Assembly: GCA_005786775.1 (NCBI GenBank)
Contig: SYDD01000080.1
Coordinates: 1-9,940, forward strand
Origin: Opitutaceae bacterium
GTDB lineage: Bacteria > Verrucomicrobiota > Verrucomicrobiia > Opitutales > Opitutaceae
DNA: 9,940 bases
Direction: 5' to 3'
How positions within the stretch are numbered: position 1 is the stretch's first letter; each line of letters opens with the position of its first letter. The position numbers were made by a program, and so were the translations under genes. The notes beneath the pieces are model-generated. The model searched no databases, was not told the origin of the DNA, and saw nothing but the letters and a program-made list of their open reading frames with translations. Below, in pieces: positions 1 through 8,800 of the stretch.

Positions 1-2859
1 CAGGAGTACGTGCGCAACGCGGAGGTTTCCGTCGAGGGCACCAACCTCGTGGTCTTCTCGGCGGACGACGGTTCCTACCTGCTGACCAACGTGCCGGCCG
101 GCGAGGTCACGGTGGCCGTCGCGTACACCGGTTACGACCGCGCGGCGGCCCGGGTGACGGTGCCGGCGGGCGGGACGGCGACGCGCGAGTTTGAGCTGCG
201 CGGCTCCACCTTCCGCCCAGGCGCGCGGCCCGCGGCGGGGGACCCGGTCGTGACCTTGGAGAAGTTCGTCGTCTCCAACGAGCGCGAGGGCAACGCCAAG
301 GCCATCATGGAGCAGCGCGCGGCGCTGAACTTCAAGAGCGTCGTCGCCTCGGACAACTTCGGCGACGTCACCGGCGGCAACATCGGCGAGTTCATGAAGT
401 ACATGCCCGGGGTGGTGATGGACTACGTGGATGCGGACGCGCGCGCGGTGCGCATCAGCGGGCTCGACCCGAAGTACGCGACCGTGAGCGTGGACGGGAT
501 GCGGATGGCGACGGCGGCCTCGGCGTCCTTCGGCGGCGGCTCGCGGCAGTTCGAATTCGAGCAGGCGTCCATCACCAGCATCGAGTCGATCGAGCTGAAC
601 AAGACCCTCACCGCGAGCATGGACGCGGACGCCCCCGCCGGGACGATGAACCTCCGCAGCAAGAATGCGTTCGAGCGCAAGGGGCGCGAGATCACCGCGC
701 AGGCCAGCCTGACCGCCTCGCCCTACGAGCTCACCACGCGCCGCACGCCGAGCCCGGGCGACGGCGTCCACCGCAAGGTCCGCCCCGGCTTCGTGTTCAC
801 CTACGCCGACTCGTTCCAGGGCCGCTTCGGCGTGCAGCTGAGCCTTTCCGCCAACAGCCTCTTCAATGAGCAGGCGGGGCTCACCCAGACGATCGACAAC
901 AACGCGACGCGCGGACCGGTGATCAACGCGCTCGTCTTCCGTGACAATCCGAAGATCACCACCCGCGCGGCCCTCGGCTTGAACCTCGACTATCGTGTGA
1001 CGCCGCACCTCATCGCCTCGCTGCGCACGGCCTTCTCCCACTTCAATGACGAGATCAACGCGCGTACCCTGACCTTCCGCGCGAACACCGCGGACATCGA
1101 CCCGTCCTCCACGCTCACCTACCTGCTGGCCCGGGCGACGCCCAACGCCAACACGCGCCTCGAGCAGAACATCGGCCACAGCCACAAGTTCAACGACACC
1201 GTCACCTACACCCCGAAGCTCGAGTACCGCCGCAACGAGCTCCAGCTCACCTTGGGCGGCGGCTACTCGCGCAGCACCACCCACTACGAGGACCGCCGCA
1301 CCGGCTACTTCACCGGCGCCAACAACCGGATCACCCGGATGAGCTGGAGCGCCCGGCGTTCCAGCCCCACCGCCACCGACTGGCAGCTCACCCAGCTCTC
1401 GGGCCCCGCGTGGACAGACCTCGCGAACTACAACCGCGTCGACGCCAACCCCAACAACATCGCCACCGTCGACCGCTCCGGCACCAGCCAGGTCTTCCTC
1501 GGGTACCTTGACGCCAAGCGCGCTTTCCTCGTCGCCGGGCTGCCGGTGACGGTCCAGACGGGCGTGAAGACGCGCCTGACGACCTACGACCTGAACCGCA
1601 CGGGCACGCGTTCCTGGACCTATGTGGGCGCCGCGGGCGACCAGTTCCACCCGTCTACGGTGATGATCGCCCACACCTATCCCGGGCTCTTTGATCCCCG
1701 GCAGGGGGACAACCTCGCGGCGCTGAACATTCCGATCCCGAACACGACCGCGATGCTCGACCTCTACCGGTCGCAGCCCGGCCAGTTCATCGAGAACACC
1801 TACAACAACCTCGTGGTCGAGCGCACCACGGGGCGCGCGATCAAGGAGCAGGTCGATGCCGCCTACGTCGAGTTCAACACCCGCTGGCGCGACGTGCGCC
1901 TCAACCTGGGCGTGCGGCGCGAGCGCACCCGCACGGTGGGCCGCACGTTCGACATTTTGCCCCCGGCCGTGGTCCGCGCCGCGGGATACGCGCCGAACAC
2001 GATCCCGTTCCTCGCCTACCAGTACCGGAATTTCGTCCGCTTCAACAAGTACGGCGGCTACGAGCACGACTTCCTCAGCGGTGGCGCCAAGTACTCGCTC
2101 GCGCGCAACCTGGTCCTCCAGCTCTCCGCCAACCAGTCGATCGGCCGGCCCGACTACAACAATCTCGCCGGGGTGATCTCGGTGAACGACACGAACCAGA
2201 CGGTGCAGGTCCCGAACCCGGACCTGAAGCCGGAGACCTCCGACAAGTACTACGCCAGCGTGCAGTACTACATCGAGCCCGCCGGCACGCTGAGCGTCTC
2301 GGCGTACCGGCTCAATGTGCGCAACCTCGGCGTGGCCAACCGGCCCGTCCCCGCTGAGGAGGTCGGCTACGCCGACGATCCCGAGTACACCGGGTACACG
2401 TTTCTGCGCCCGGCCAACCTCGACGGCATCCGGCGGATCAAGGGCGTGGAGGTGGAGTACAGCCAGCAGCTCGTCTTCCTGCCGGGGATCGCCCGCGGCT
2501 TCAGCGTCTTCGGCTCCGTCTCCCGCGCGATCCCCGACCTCCGCCTGACCAATATCGTGCCCAAGGCCGCCAATGGCGGCATCCGGTTCTCGAACCACCG
2601 GTTCAACCTCCAGCTGCGCTCGACCTGGTCGTCCGCCCGCGCCACCTCGATCGGCGTCAACCAGGTCCAGTGGCAGTACGAGCGGCTGATGTTCGACGTC
2701 AGCGGGGGCCTGAAGCTCGGCTCCACCTACGAGGTGACGCTGAGCGGCCGGAACATCCTGAATTCCCCGAACCGCGGCTACGCCGACCAACCGGGCAACC
2801 TGCGGATCAATATGTACTACGGCGCGGTGTGGACGCTCGGCCTGCGCGGCCGCTTCTGA
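1..2859 (+). CDS. TonB-dependent outer-membrane receptor with carboxypeptidase-regulatory-like N-terminal domain (5' end missing)
   Basis: This is an outer-membrane active transporter of the TonB-dependent receptor family, energised by TonB-ExbB-ExbD, probably importing a carbohydrate. The frame is open from base 1, so the signal peptide and domain start lie outside; the GTG at 10 is mid-domain. Window residues 1-70 look like a carboxypeptidase-regulatory-like beta-sandwich (VEGTNL, DGSYLL, NVPAGEVTV). A TonB-box-like stretch (VVTLEKFVVSNEREG, about 83-97) precedes a plug domain of about 100-225 containing VRISGLDPKYATVSVDGM, SIESIELNKTL and DADAPAGTMNLRSK. The rest is a 22-strand-type barrel rich in aromatic, alternating strands, with a near-C-terminal GRNILNSPNRGY and a terminal Phe typical of beta-barrels. 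At 952 visible residues it already fits the large receptors of this subgroup. It is 25 nt upstream of two sulfatase genes, suggesting a sulfated glycan substrate. Family call is firm; substrate is inference. Confidence 0.93.
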   Translation, partial: QEYVRNAEVSVEGTNLVVFSADDGSYLLTNVPAGEVTVAVAYTGYDRAAARVTVPAGGTATREFELRGSTFRPGARPAAGDPVVTLEKFVVSNEREGNAKAIMEQRAALNFKSVVASDNFGDVTGGNIGEFMKYMPGVVMDYVDADARAVRISGLDPKYATVSVDGMRMATAASASFGGGSRQFEFEQASITSIESIELNKTLTASMDADAPAGTMNLRSKNAFERKGREITAQASLTASPYELTTRRTPSPGDGVHRKVRPGFVFTYADSFQGRFGVQLSLSANSLFNEQAGLTQTIDNNATRGPVINALVFRDNPKITTRAALGLNLDYRVTPHLIASLRTAFSHFNDEINARTLTFRANTADIDPSSTLTYLLARATPNANTRLEQNIGHSHKFNDTVTYTPKLEYRRNELQLTLGGGYSRSTTHYEDRRTGYFTGANNRITRMSWSARRSSPTATDWQLTQLSGPAWTDLANYNRVDANPNNIATVDRSGTSQVFLGYLDAKRAFLVAGLPVTVQTGVKTRLTTYDLNRTGTRSWTYVGAAGDQFHPSTVMIAHTYPGLFDPRQGDNLAALNIPIPNTTAMLDLYRSQPGQFIENTYNNLVVERTTGRAIKEQVDAAYVEFNTRWRDVRLNLGVRRERTRTVGRTFDILPPAVVRAAGYAPNTIPFLAYQYRNFVRFNKYGGYEHDFLSGGAKYSLARNLVLQLSANQSIGRPDYNNLAGVISVNDTNQTVQVPNPDLKPETSDKYYASVQYYIEPAGTLSVSAYRLNVRNLGVANRPVPAEEVGYADDPEYTGYTFLRPANLDGIRRIKGVEVEYSQQLVFLPGIARGFSVFGSVSRAIPDLRLTNIVPKAANGGIRFSNHRFNLQLRSTWSSARATSIGVNQVQWQYERLMFDVSGGLKLGSTYEVTLSGRNILNSPNRGYADQPGNLRINMYYGAVWTLGLRGRF

Positions 2860-2873
2860 GCCGGCCCGGTCGC

Positions 2874-2877
2874 GAGG
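2874..2877 (+). promoter_or_regulatory. Probable Shine-Dalgarno for the first sulfatase
   Basis: A GAGG core sits 7 nt before the ATG at 2885, inside the 25-nt gap after the receptor stop codon. It supports the start at 2885, which is also immediately followed by a signal peptide. The short gap leaves little room for a separate promoter, so read-through from the receptor gene is likely. Confidence 0.45.
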
Positions 2878-2884
2878 CACGCCG

Positions 2885-4330
2885 ATGTTCCGCCGCCTGC
2901 TCCCCGTCCTGGCGTGGCCGCTGCTGGCGCTGGTCGCCCCGGCCGCCCCCGCGCCGCGGCCGAACGTGCTGTTCCTCGCCGCCGACGACCTGCGGACGGA
3001 TCTCGGCGCGTACGGGCACCCGGAGGCGCGCACGCCCCACCTGGACGCCCTCGCGCGGCGCGGCGTTCGCTTCTCCCGCGCCTACTGCCAGCAGGCGGTC
3101 TGCAACCCGGCGCGCGCCTCCGTGATGACCGGACGCCGGCCCGACACGCTCCGCGTCTGGGACCTCCGGCGGCACTTCCGGGAGACGCTGCCGGACGTGG
3201 TCACGCTGCCGCAGCACTTCCGGAACCAGGGCTACACGACGGTGGGCCTCGGGAAGCTGTTCCACAACGAGTCGGGCGCGAAACCGCCGTTCCCCTTCAG
3301 CGACCCGCCCTCGTGGTCCGAGCCGCCGCGCTTCGCCGACGGTCCCCATTGGGCTGACTGGGTCTGGCCGGCCGATGCCGCCGCGCCCCGGGCCAAGGGC
3401 GCGGCCGTGCAGTGCCTCGAGGTGCCGGACGAGGCCTACCTCGACGGGCGCATCGCCGCGGCCGCGGTCACGCGGCTGCGCGAGCTCGCCGCGCGCCCCG
3501 AACCCTTCTTCCTCGGCGTCGGCTTCTGGAAGCCGCACCTCCCGTTCAACGCGCCCCGTCGCTACTGGGATCTGTATGACCGCGCGCGCGTCGCCCTGCC
3601 CGCGCCCGCCGCCGCGCCCGCCGGTGCCCCCGCCCTCGCCGGGCATCCCGGCACCGAGTTGCGCGGTTACGCGGGGATTCCCAAGGACGGGCCGCTGTCT
3701 CCCGAACTGGTGGCCGAGCTCCGCCACGGTTACCTCGCCTGCGTGAGCTTCCTCGACGCGCAGGTGGGCCGCGTGCTCGGCGAGCTCGAGCGCCTCGGGC
3801 TCGCCGAGCGCACGATCGTCGTCTTCTGGAGCGACCACGGCTTCCACCTCGGGGAGCACGCGCTCTGGGGCAAGACCAGCAACTACGAGCTCGACACCCG
3901 CGTGCCGCTGCTGATCGCGGCCCCCGGGGTCGCGCGCGCGGGCGGCGCCGCGACCGGACTCGCCGAACTCCTCGACCTTTACCCGACGCTCGCGGAACTC
4001 TGCGGGCTGCCGGCCCCCGTGGGTGCCGAGGGACGCAGCCTGGTGGCCCAGCTGCGCGATCCCGCCGCCCCCGGCGCCCGCTTCGCCGCCTCGCAGCACC
4101 CGCGCCCCTCCTACGGCAAGGCCACCGAGATGGGACGCGCGCTCCGCGACGATCGGCACCGCTACGTCGAGTGGCGCGCGCTCGCCACCGGAGCCCTCGT
4201 CGCGCGCGAGTTGTACGATCACGCGGCCGATCCGGCCGAGACCCGCAACCTTGCCGCGGAACCCGCGCTCGCCCCGGTGGTGGCCGCCTTCGCCGCCGAG
4301 CTCGCCGCGCGCGCGGCCACCGCCCCCTGA
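2885..4330 (+). CDS. Secreted type I sulfatase, iduronate-2-sulfatase-like
   Basis: This is a 481-residue arylsulfatase-superfamily enzyme that hydrolyses a sulfate ester, acting in the periplasm or outside the cell. Residues 1-22 form a signal peptide (MFRR followed by a hydrophobic Leu/Ala run) with no lipobox Cys. The metal-binding start is PNVLFLAADDLR (Asp34, Asp35). The formylglycine signature is CNPAR with Cys73, Pro75 and Arg77, so it needs Cys-to-formylglycine maturation. Other active-site elements are GLGKLFH (Lys124, His127), KPHLPF (Lys216, His218), SDHGFHLGEH (Asp317, His318) and LWGKTSNYE (Lys330). The SDHG..LGEH plus K.SNYE block resembles human iduronate-2-sulfatase and SulfAtlas S1_7, recalled from memory. 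A C-terminal ELYDHAADPAETRNLA segment is the usual sulfatase C-subdomain. All expected residues are present, so it looks active. Its stop codon overlaps the next sulfatase start. The natural substrate is unknown. Confidence 0.93.
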   Translation: MFRRLLPVLAWPLLALVAPAAPAPRPNVLFLAADDLRTDLGAYGHPEARTPHLDALARRGVRFSRAYCQQAVCNPARASVMTGRRPDTLRVWDLRRHFRETLPDVVTLPQHFRNQGYTTVGLGKLFHNESGAKPPFPFSDPPSWSEPPRFADGPHWADWVWPADAAAPRAKGAAVQCLEVPDEAYLDGRIAAAAVTRLRELAARPEPFFLGVGFWKPHLPFNAPRRYWDLYDRARVALPAPAAAPAGAPALAGHPGTELRGYAGIPKDGPLSPELVAELRHGYLACVSFLDAQVGRVLGELERLGLAERTIVVFWSDHGFHLGEHALWGKTSNYELDTRVPLLIAAPGVARAGGAATGLAELLDLYPTLAELCGLPAPVGAEGRSLVAQLRDPAAPGARFAASQHPRPSYGKATEMGRALRDDRHRYVEWRALATGALVARELYDHAADPAETRNLAAEPALAPVVAAFAAELAARAATAP

Positions 4331-5802
4331 TGCTGATGTCCGGTTCCTGCCTCCCGCTCCGCCTGCTCGCCCTGCTCCTCGCGGCCTCCGCCCCCCTGGC
4401 TGCCGCCGACCCGGCGCGGCCCAACATCCTCCTCGTCCTCGCGGACAACTGGGGCTGGCCGCACGCCGGGGCCCTGGGCGACCCGCTGGCCCGCACGCCG
4501 GTGTTTGACCGCTTGGCGCGCGAGGGCGTCGTGTTCGAGCACGCGTTCTGCCCGGTCCCGTCCTGCTCGCCGACCCGCGCGAGCCTGCTCACCGGCCGCG
4601 CGGCCCACCAGCTGGCGGATGCGGCGAGCCTCTGGAGCCGCTTCGACCGCAGCCTGGTCGTCTTCACCGACCTTCTTGCCCGCGGCGGTTACGAGGTGGG
4701 CTTCACCGGCAAGGGGTGGAGCCCCGGCAATTTCCGCGACTCCGGCTGGCCCGCCAATCCCGTCGGCCCGGAGCATCCCGACTTCGCCACCTTCCTCCGG
4801 GCGCGTGACCGCTCCCGCCCCTTCTTCTTCTGGCTCGGCAACACCGACACCGCCCGCCACCGCTGGCGTTACGATCCCGCCGACCACGCGGGCCTAGACG
4901 CGTCGCGCCTCGTCATCCCGCCCCAGTTCCCCGATGACCCCGTCACCCGCTCCACGCTGCTCGCCTACTACGCCAGCGTCGGCCGGATGGACGCGGCGGT
5001 CGGCGAGGACCTCGCTCGCCTCGAGGCTGCGGGTCTCCTCGAGGACACCGTGGTCGTCTACACCAGCGACAATGGCTGGCAGATGCCCCGCGGCTTGGCC
5101 AACTGCTACGACACGGGGACGCGCGTGCCCTTCGCGGTCCGCTGGGGGCGGCGGCTGACCGCCGGGAAGGTGCGGCCGGAGTTCATCAGCCTCACCGACC
5201 TCGCGCCCACCTTCCTCGAGCTCGCCGGCCTGCCCGTGCAGCCGGAGATGACCGGGCGCGGTTTCGCCGACCTGATCCTCAACCGGCCCGACGCCGTGCG
5301 CCGGGACGCGGTGTTCCTCGAGCGGGAGCGGCACGCCAACGTCCGTCGCGGCGACCTCAGTTATCCGGTGCGCGGCATCCGCACCCGCGATCACTTGTAC
5401 CTCTGGAACCTGCGCCCCGACCGTTGGCCGGCCGGCGACCCGGAGTTGTACCACTCGGTCGGGCCGTACGGGGACGTCGACCTCTCGCCATTGAAGGACC
5501 TGCTGGTCCAGGGGGCCGGGCGCGCGGACCTCGCCCCGTTCCGCGCGTGGGCGCTCGACCGGCGGCCCGCGGAGGAGCTGTACGACCTCCGCACGGACCC
5601 GCACCAGCTGCGCAACCTCGCCGCTGATCCGGCGCACGCCGAGGCGCGGCGCGAGCTGCGGGAGCGTGTGGAGCGCTGGATGCGCGAGACCCGCGACCCG
5701 CGGACCGACCCGGCCCACGACGCCTGGGACGCGTACCCGTACTTCGGCCCGCCGGCGCGTCCCGAGGGGGGTGCCCGCAAGGCCGCCCCCTCGCGGCGCT
5801 GA
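4330..5802 (+). CDS. Secreted type I sulfatase, heparan N-sulfatase (SGSH)-like
   Basis: This second sulfatase has 490 residues when started at the ATG at 4330, which overlaps the preceding TGA as TGATG, implying translational coupling. An ATG two codons on (4336) is an alternative; both give the same signal peptide (LRLLALLLAASAPLAAA, about residues 10-26). The frame is open back to 4171, but that extension is Arg-rich antisense-like noise inside the previous gene. Metal-binding start is PNILLVLADNWGW (Asp39, Asn40 where most sulfatases have Asp-Asp). The maturation signature is CSPTR (Cys79, Pro81, Arg83). Further elements are GFTGKGW (Lys128), YTSDNGWQMPRG (Asp247, Asn248), YDTGTRVP and SLTDLAPTFLELAGLP. 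A C-terminal LRPDRWPAGDPE and PAEELYDLRTDPHQLRNLA block fits the SGSH-like group, SulfAtlas S1_8 from memory. In that group Asn in the SDNG motif is normal. It could cleave sulfate esters rather than N-sulfate; the substrate is not shown. Confidence 0.91.
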   Translation: MLMSGSCLPLRLLALLLAASAPLAAADPARPNILLVLADNWGWPHAGALGDPLARTPVFDRLAREGVVFEHAFCPVPSCSPTRASLLTGRAAHQLADAASLWSRFDRSLVVFTDLLARGGYEVGFTGKGWSPGNFRDSGWPANPVGPEHPDFATFLRARDRSRPFFFWLGNTDTARHRWRYDPADHAGLDASRLVIPPQFPDDPVTRSTLLAYYASVGRMDAAVGEDLARLEAAGLLEDTVVVYTSDNGWQMPRGLANCYDTGTRVPFAVRWGRRLTAGKVRPEFISLTDLAPTFLELAGLPVQPEMTGRGFADLILNRPDAVRRDAVFLERERHANVRRGDLSYPVRGIRTRDHLYLWNLRPDRWPAGDPELYHSVGPYGDVDLSPLKDLLVQGAGRADLAPFRAWALDRRPAEELYDLRTDPHQLRNLAADPAHAEARRELRERVERWMRETRDPRTDPAHDAWDAYPYFGPPARPEGGARKAAPSRR

Positions 5803-5874
5803 ACCCTGCGCGGCGCGCCCGCCGCCGCACTTCGGGCGCGACAAGCCCGCCCCCGGCCGGCAACGTTCGCGGCC
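5803..5874 (+). other. 72-nt intergenic gap with a GC-rich inverted repeat
   Basis: The gap between the second sulfatase and the heme protein holds a perfect 7-bp inverted repeat, CGCGCCC at 5814-5820 and GGGCGCG at 5834-5840, around a 13-nt loop. A competing 5-bp stem pairs 5833-5837 with 5845-5849. No T-tract follows, so it is not a standard intrinsic terminator. It might lower read-through or protect mRNA ends, but short GC stems arise easily in such DNA. No promoter boxes or clear Shine-Dalgarno were recognised. Confidence 0.3.
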
Positions 5875-8800
5875 GTGACGCCCCGCCTCCTCCCCGTCTT
5901 TCTCGCCCTGCTGGGCGCCTTGCCGCTCGCGGCGGCCGAGGACCGCCAGACGCGCAGCCCCGACCGTGCCGCGCCCGCCACCGGCGAGCTCGTGCTCCAC
6001 AAGTGGTCCGGCGCCCTCAACGTCCCCGATCCGGTCGCGTGCGCCGTCGACCCGGCGGGTCGCGTCTATGTGGCCGCGACCACCCGCCGCAAGGTCGGCG
6101 ACCTCGATATCCGCGAGCATTCCCAGTGGATCCCCGACGACGTCGGCCTCACCTCGGTCGAGGCCAAGCGCGAGTTCTTCCAGCGCGAGCTGGCCCCGGG
6201 CCGCCTCCGTGCCCCCCGCGGAATGCTCGCGGACCACAACGGCGACGGCTCCATCGACTGGCGCGACCTCACCCACCACACCGAGCGGATCTACCAGCTG
6301 CGCGACACCGACGGCGACGGCACCGCGGACCGCATCACCGTCTTCGCCGAGGGCTTCAACACCGAGGTGACCGGCATCGCCGCCGGCGTGCTCTGGCACG
6401 ACGGCTGGCTCTACGCGACGATCGCGCCCGACGTCTGGCGGTTCCGCGACACCGACGACGACGGCGTGGCCGATGAGCGCGAGGTGGTCGTGACCGGATT
6501 CGGGGTTCACATCGCCTACGCGGGCCACGATATGCACGGCCTCGTGATCGGGCCCGACGGCCGCCTCTACTGGAGCATCGGCGACAAGGGCGGGAACGTT
6601 GTCTCGCGCGAGGGCCGTCGCTTCGCCTTCCCCAACGAGGGCGCGACCCTCCGGATGGAGCTGGATGGCTCCGGGTTCGAGGTGTTCACGCGGGGCAACC
6701 GCAACGTGCAGGAGCCGGCCTTCAACGACGTCGGGGACCTGATCGGCGTGGATAACGACGCCGACCAGCCTGCCGAGCGGGAGCGCTTCGTGCACCTAGT
6801 CGAGGGCAGCGACAGCGGCTGGCGCTGCAATTACCAGTACCTGCGGACGGACAGCCCGTGGATGCGCGAGGGCCTGTGGAAGCCGCGTTTCCCCGGGCAG
6901 GCGGCCTACCTGCTGCCGCCGCTGCTCAGCTACTCGGACGGCCCCGCCGGTTTTCGCTTCAATCCCGGCACCGCCCTCGGCGCGCCCCAGGAGGACCTGT
7001 TCCTGCTCAACGAGTTTCCTTCCGGCAAGCTGCGCGGGTTTCACGCGGAACACGCCGGCGCGACCTACCGGATGACCGGTGCCCGCATCCTCAACGATGG
7101 CGTGATGGGCATCGGGATGGCGTGGCACCCCGATGGCTCGCTGATGATGGTCGACTGGATGGGGGGCTACCCGCTGGACGGGCTCGGCGCTCTTTGGCGG
7201 GTCGACGCGCGGGAGGACGTGCGCCATCCCCTGCGGGCGCGGACCGCGGAGCTGTTGCGCGCGGGCTTCGCGGAGCGCTCCCCGCTCGAATTGGCCGGTT
7301 TGCTGGGCCATCCCGACCAGCGGGTGCGGCAGGGTGCCCAATTGGAGCTGGCCCGTCGCGGCCGCCACGGGGAACTGCTCGCGATCGCCACCGCGGCCCG
7401 GACGGCTCCGCTCGCGCGGTACCACGCGCTCTGGGGCTACGGGCAACTGCTGCGCCGCGGCGCCGCGGAACCCGCCGGTGTGCTGGCGCTGCTGCGTGAC
7501 CCGGAGGATGAGATCCGCGCCCAGGCCGCCAAGGTCCTCGGGGACGCCGCCACCGCGGCCGCCCGCGGCCATGGCGCCGCCTTGCTGCCGCTGCTGGCGG
7601 ACGCCGCGCCCCGCGTGCGCCTCCAGGCGGCGATCGCGGTGGGCAAGTTCGCCCTGCGCGCCGCGGTAGAGCCGCTCTTTGCCCTCGCCGAGGTGGCCGG
7701 CGACGATCCCGTGCTCCGCCACGCCGCGGTGATGGGACTCGCCGGCTCGGCGGACCGGGCGGATCTGCTGGCGCGCGTGCTCCATCCCTCCCCCCGGGTA
7801 CGCCTCGCGGCAGTCGTTGCGTTGCGCCGCCGGGCGGATGCGGGCGTCGCCGACTTCCTCGCGGATATAGACCCCCTGGTCGTGGCCGAGGCCGCGCGCG
7901 CGATTTACGATGACGACTCGCTGCCGCCCGCGCTCCCGCGGTTGGCCGCGCTGCTCGCGACGCCGCCGGGCGACGAACCCACGCTGCGCCGGGCCCTCCA
8001 CGCGAACCTCCGGGTGGGCACGCCGGCGGCGGCGGAACGGCTGCTCGCCTTCGCGCTCAATCCGGCGGCACCCACCGCCGCCCGGGGTGAGGCGCTCGAC
8101 GCGCTCCGCCTCTGGGCCGTCCCCCCGCGCCTCGATCCCTTCGATGGGTGGGCCCGCTCCCTCCGGCCCGAACCGATCACCGCCGTCCTCACCCCTCGCC
8201 TCGACGCGCTGCTCGGCCTCGATGGCCCCGCGCTCCGCACCCGCGCGGTTGAGATCATCATCGCCCACGGGCTGCGCCCCGGGGCCGCCCGCGTCGCGGC
8301 GATGGTGGCCGATGCCGGCGCCGCGCCCGGCTTGCGCGCCCAGGCCCTCCGCCTACTCGCGGGTGAGGGCGAGGCCGGCCCCGATGCCCGGCGCGCCCTC
8401 GATCTCGCGCTCGCGGCCAGCTCCCCTGGCCCACTTTTCCGCGCCGCCTTGGAACTGCTGCCGCGCCTGGCGCCGGAGCGGATCGTGACCGTGGCCCGCG
8501 AGGCGTGGACCGCCCGCCCCGTGCCCGAGCGCCAGCCCGCGATCGCTGCGATCGCCGCTCTCGCGACACCCGCTGCCGACGCGCTCCTCGAGGAGTGGGC
8601 GGCGGAGCTCGCCGCGGAGCGCGTCGAGGACGGCGTGCGGCTCGAGCTGCTCGAGGCGTTGCGCGCGCGCGCCGCGGCGCGGCCGGCCCTGGCTGCCCGC
8701 CTCGACGCGCACGCCGCCACCGCGGGTGCCCGCGCCCGACAGGAGCTCCTCGCGGGGGGCGACGTCGCCCGCGGCCGCGACCTAGCCGCCAACCACCTAG

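Noticed and set aside
10..12. GTG at 10 as the true start of the TonB receptor
   Set aside because: It falls inside the carboxypeptidase-regulatory-like domain, the frame is open before it, and no signal peptide follows.
3599..3652. Pro/Ala-rich stretch in the first sulfatase (residues about 239-256) as an inserted linker
   Set aside because: A Pro-rich loop after the KPHLPF block is usual in iduronate-2-sulfatase-like enzymes, so no insertion needs to be invoked.
4171..4329. Upstream extension of the second sulfatase frame to an earlier start
   Set aside because: The extra 53 residues are Arg/Gly-rich, overlap the conserved C-terminus of the first sulfatase in another frame and would bury the signal peptide.
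4894..6795. A 633-codon open frame on the minus strand, plus similar ones at 2807-4222 and 6796-8268
   Set aside because: They lie antisense to well-recognised genes, show repetitive Arg/Gly/Ala/Val-rich translations with no known motif, and one crosses a gene boundary. Long antisense frames are expected in DNA this GC-rich.
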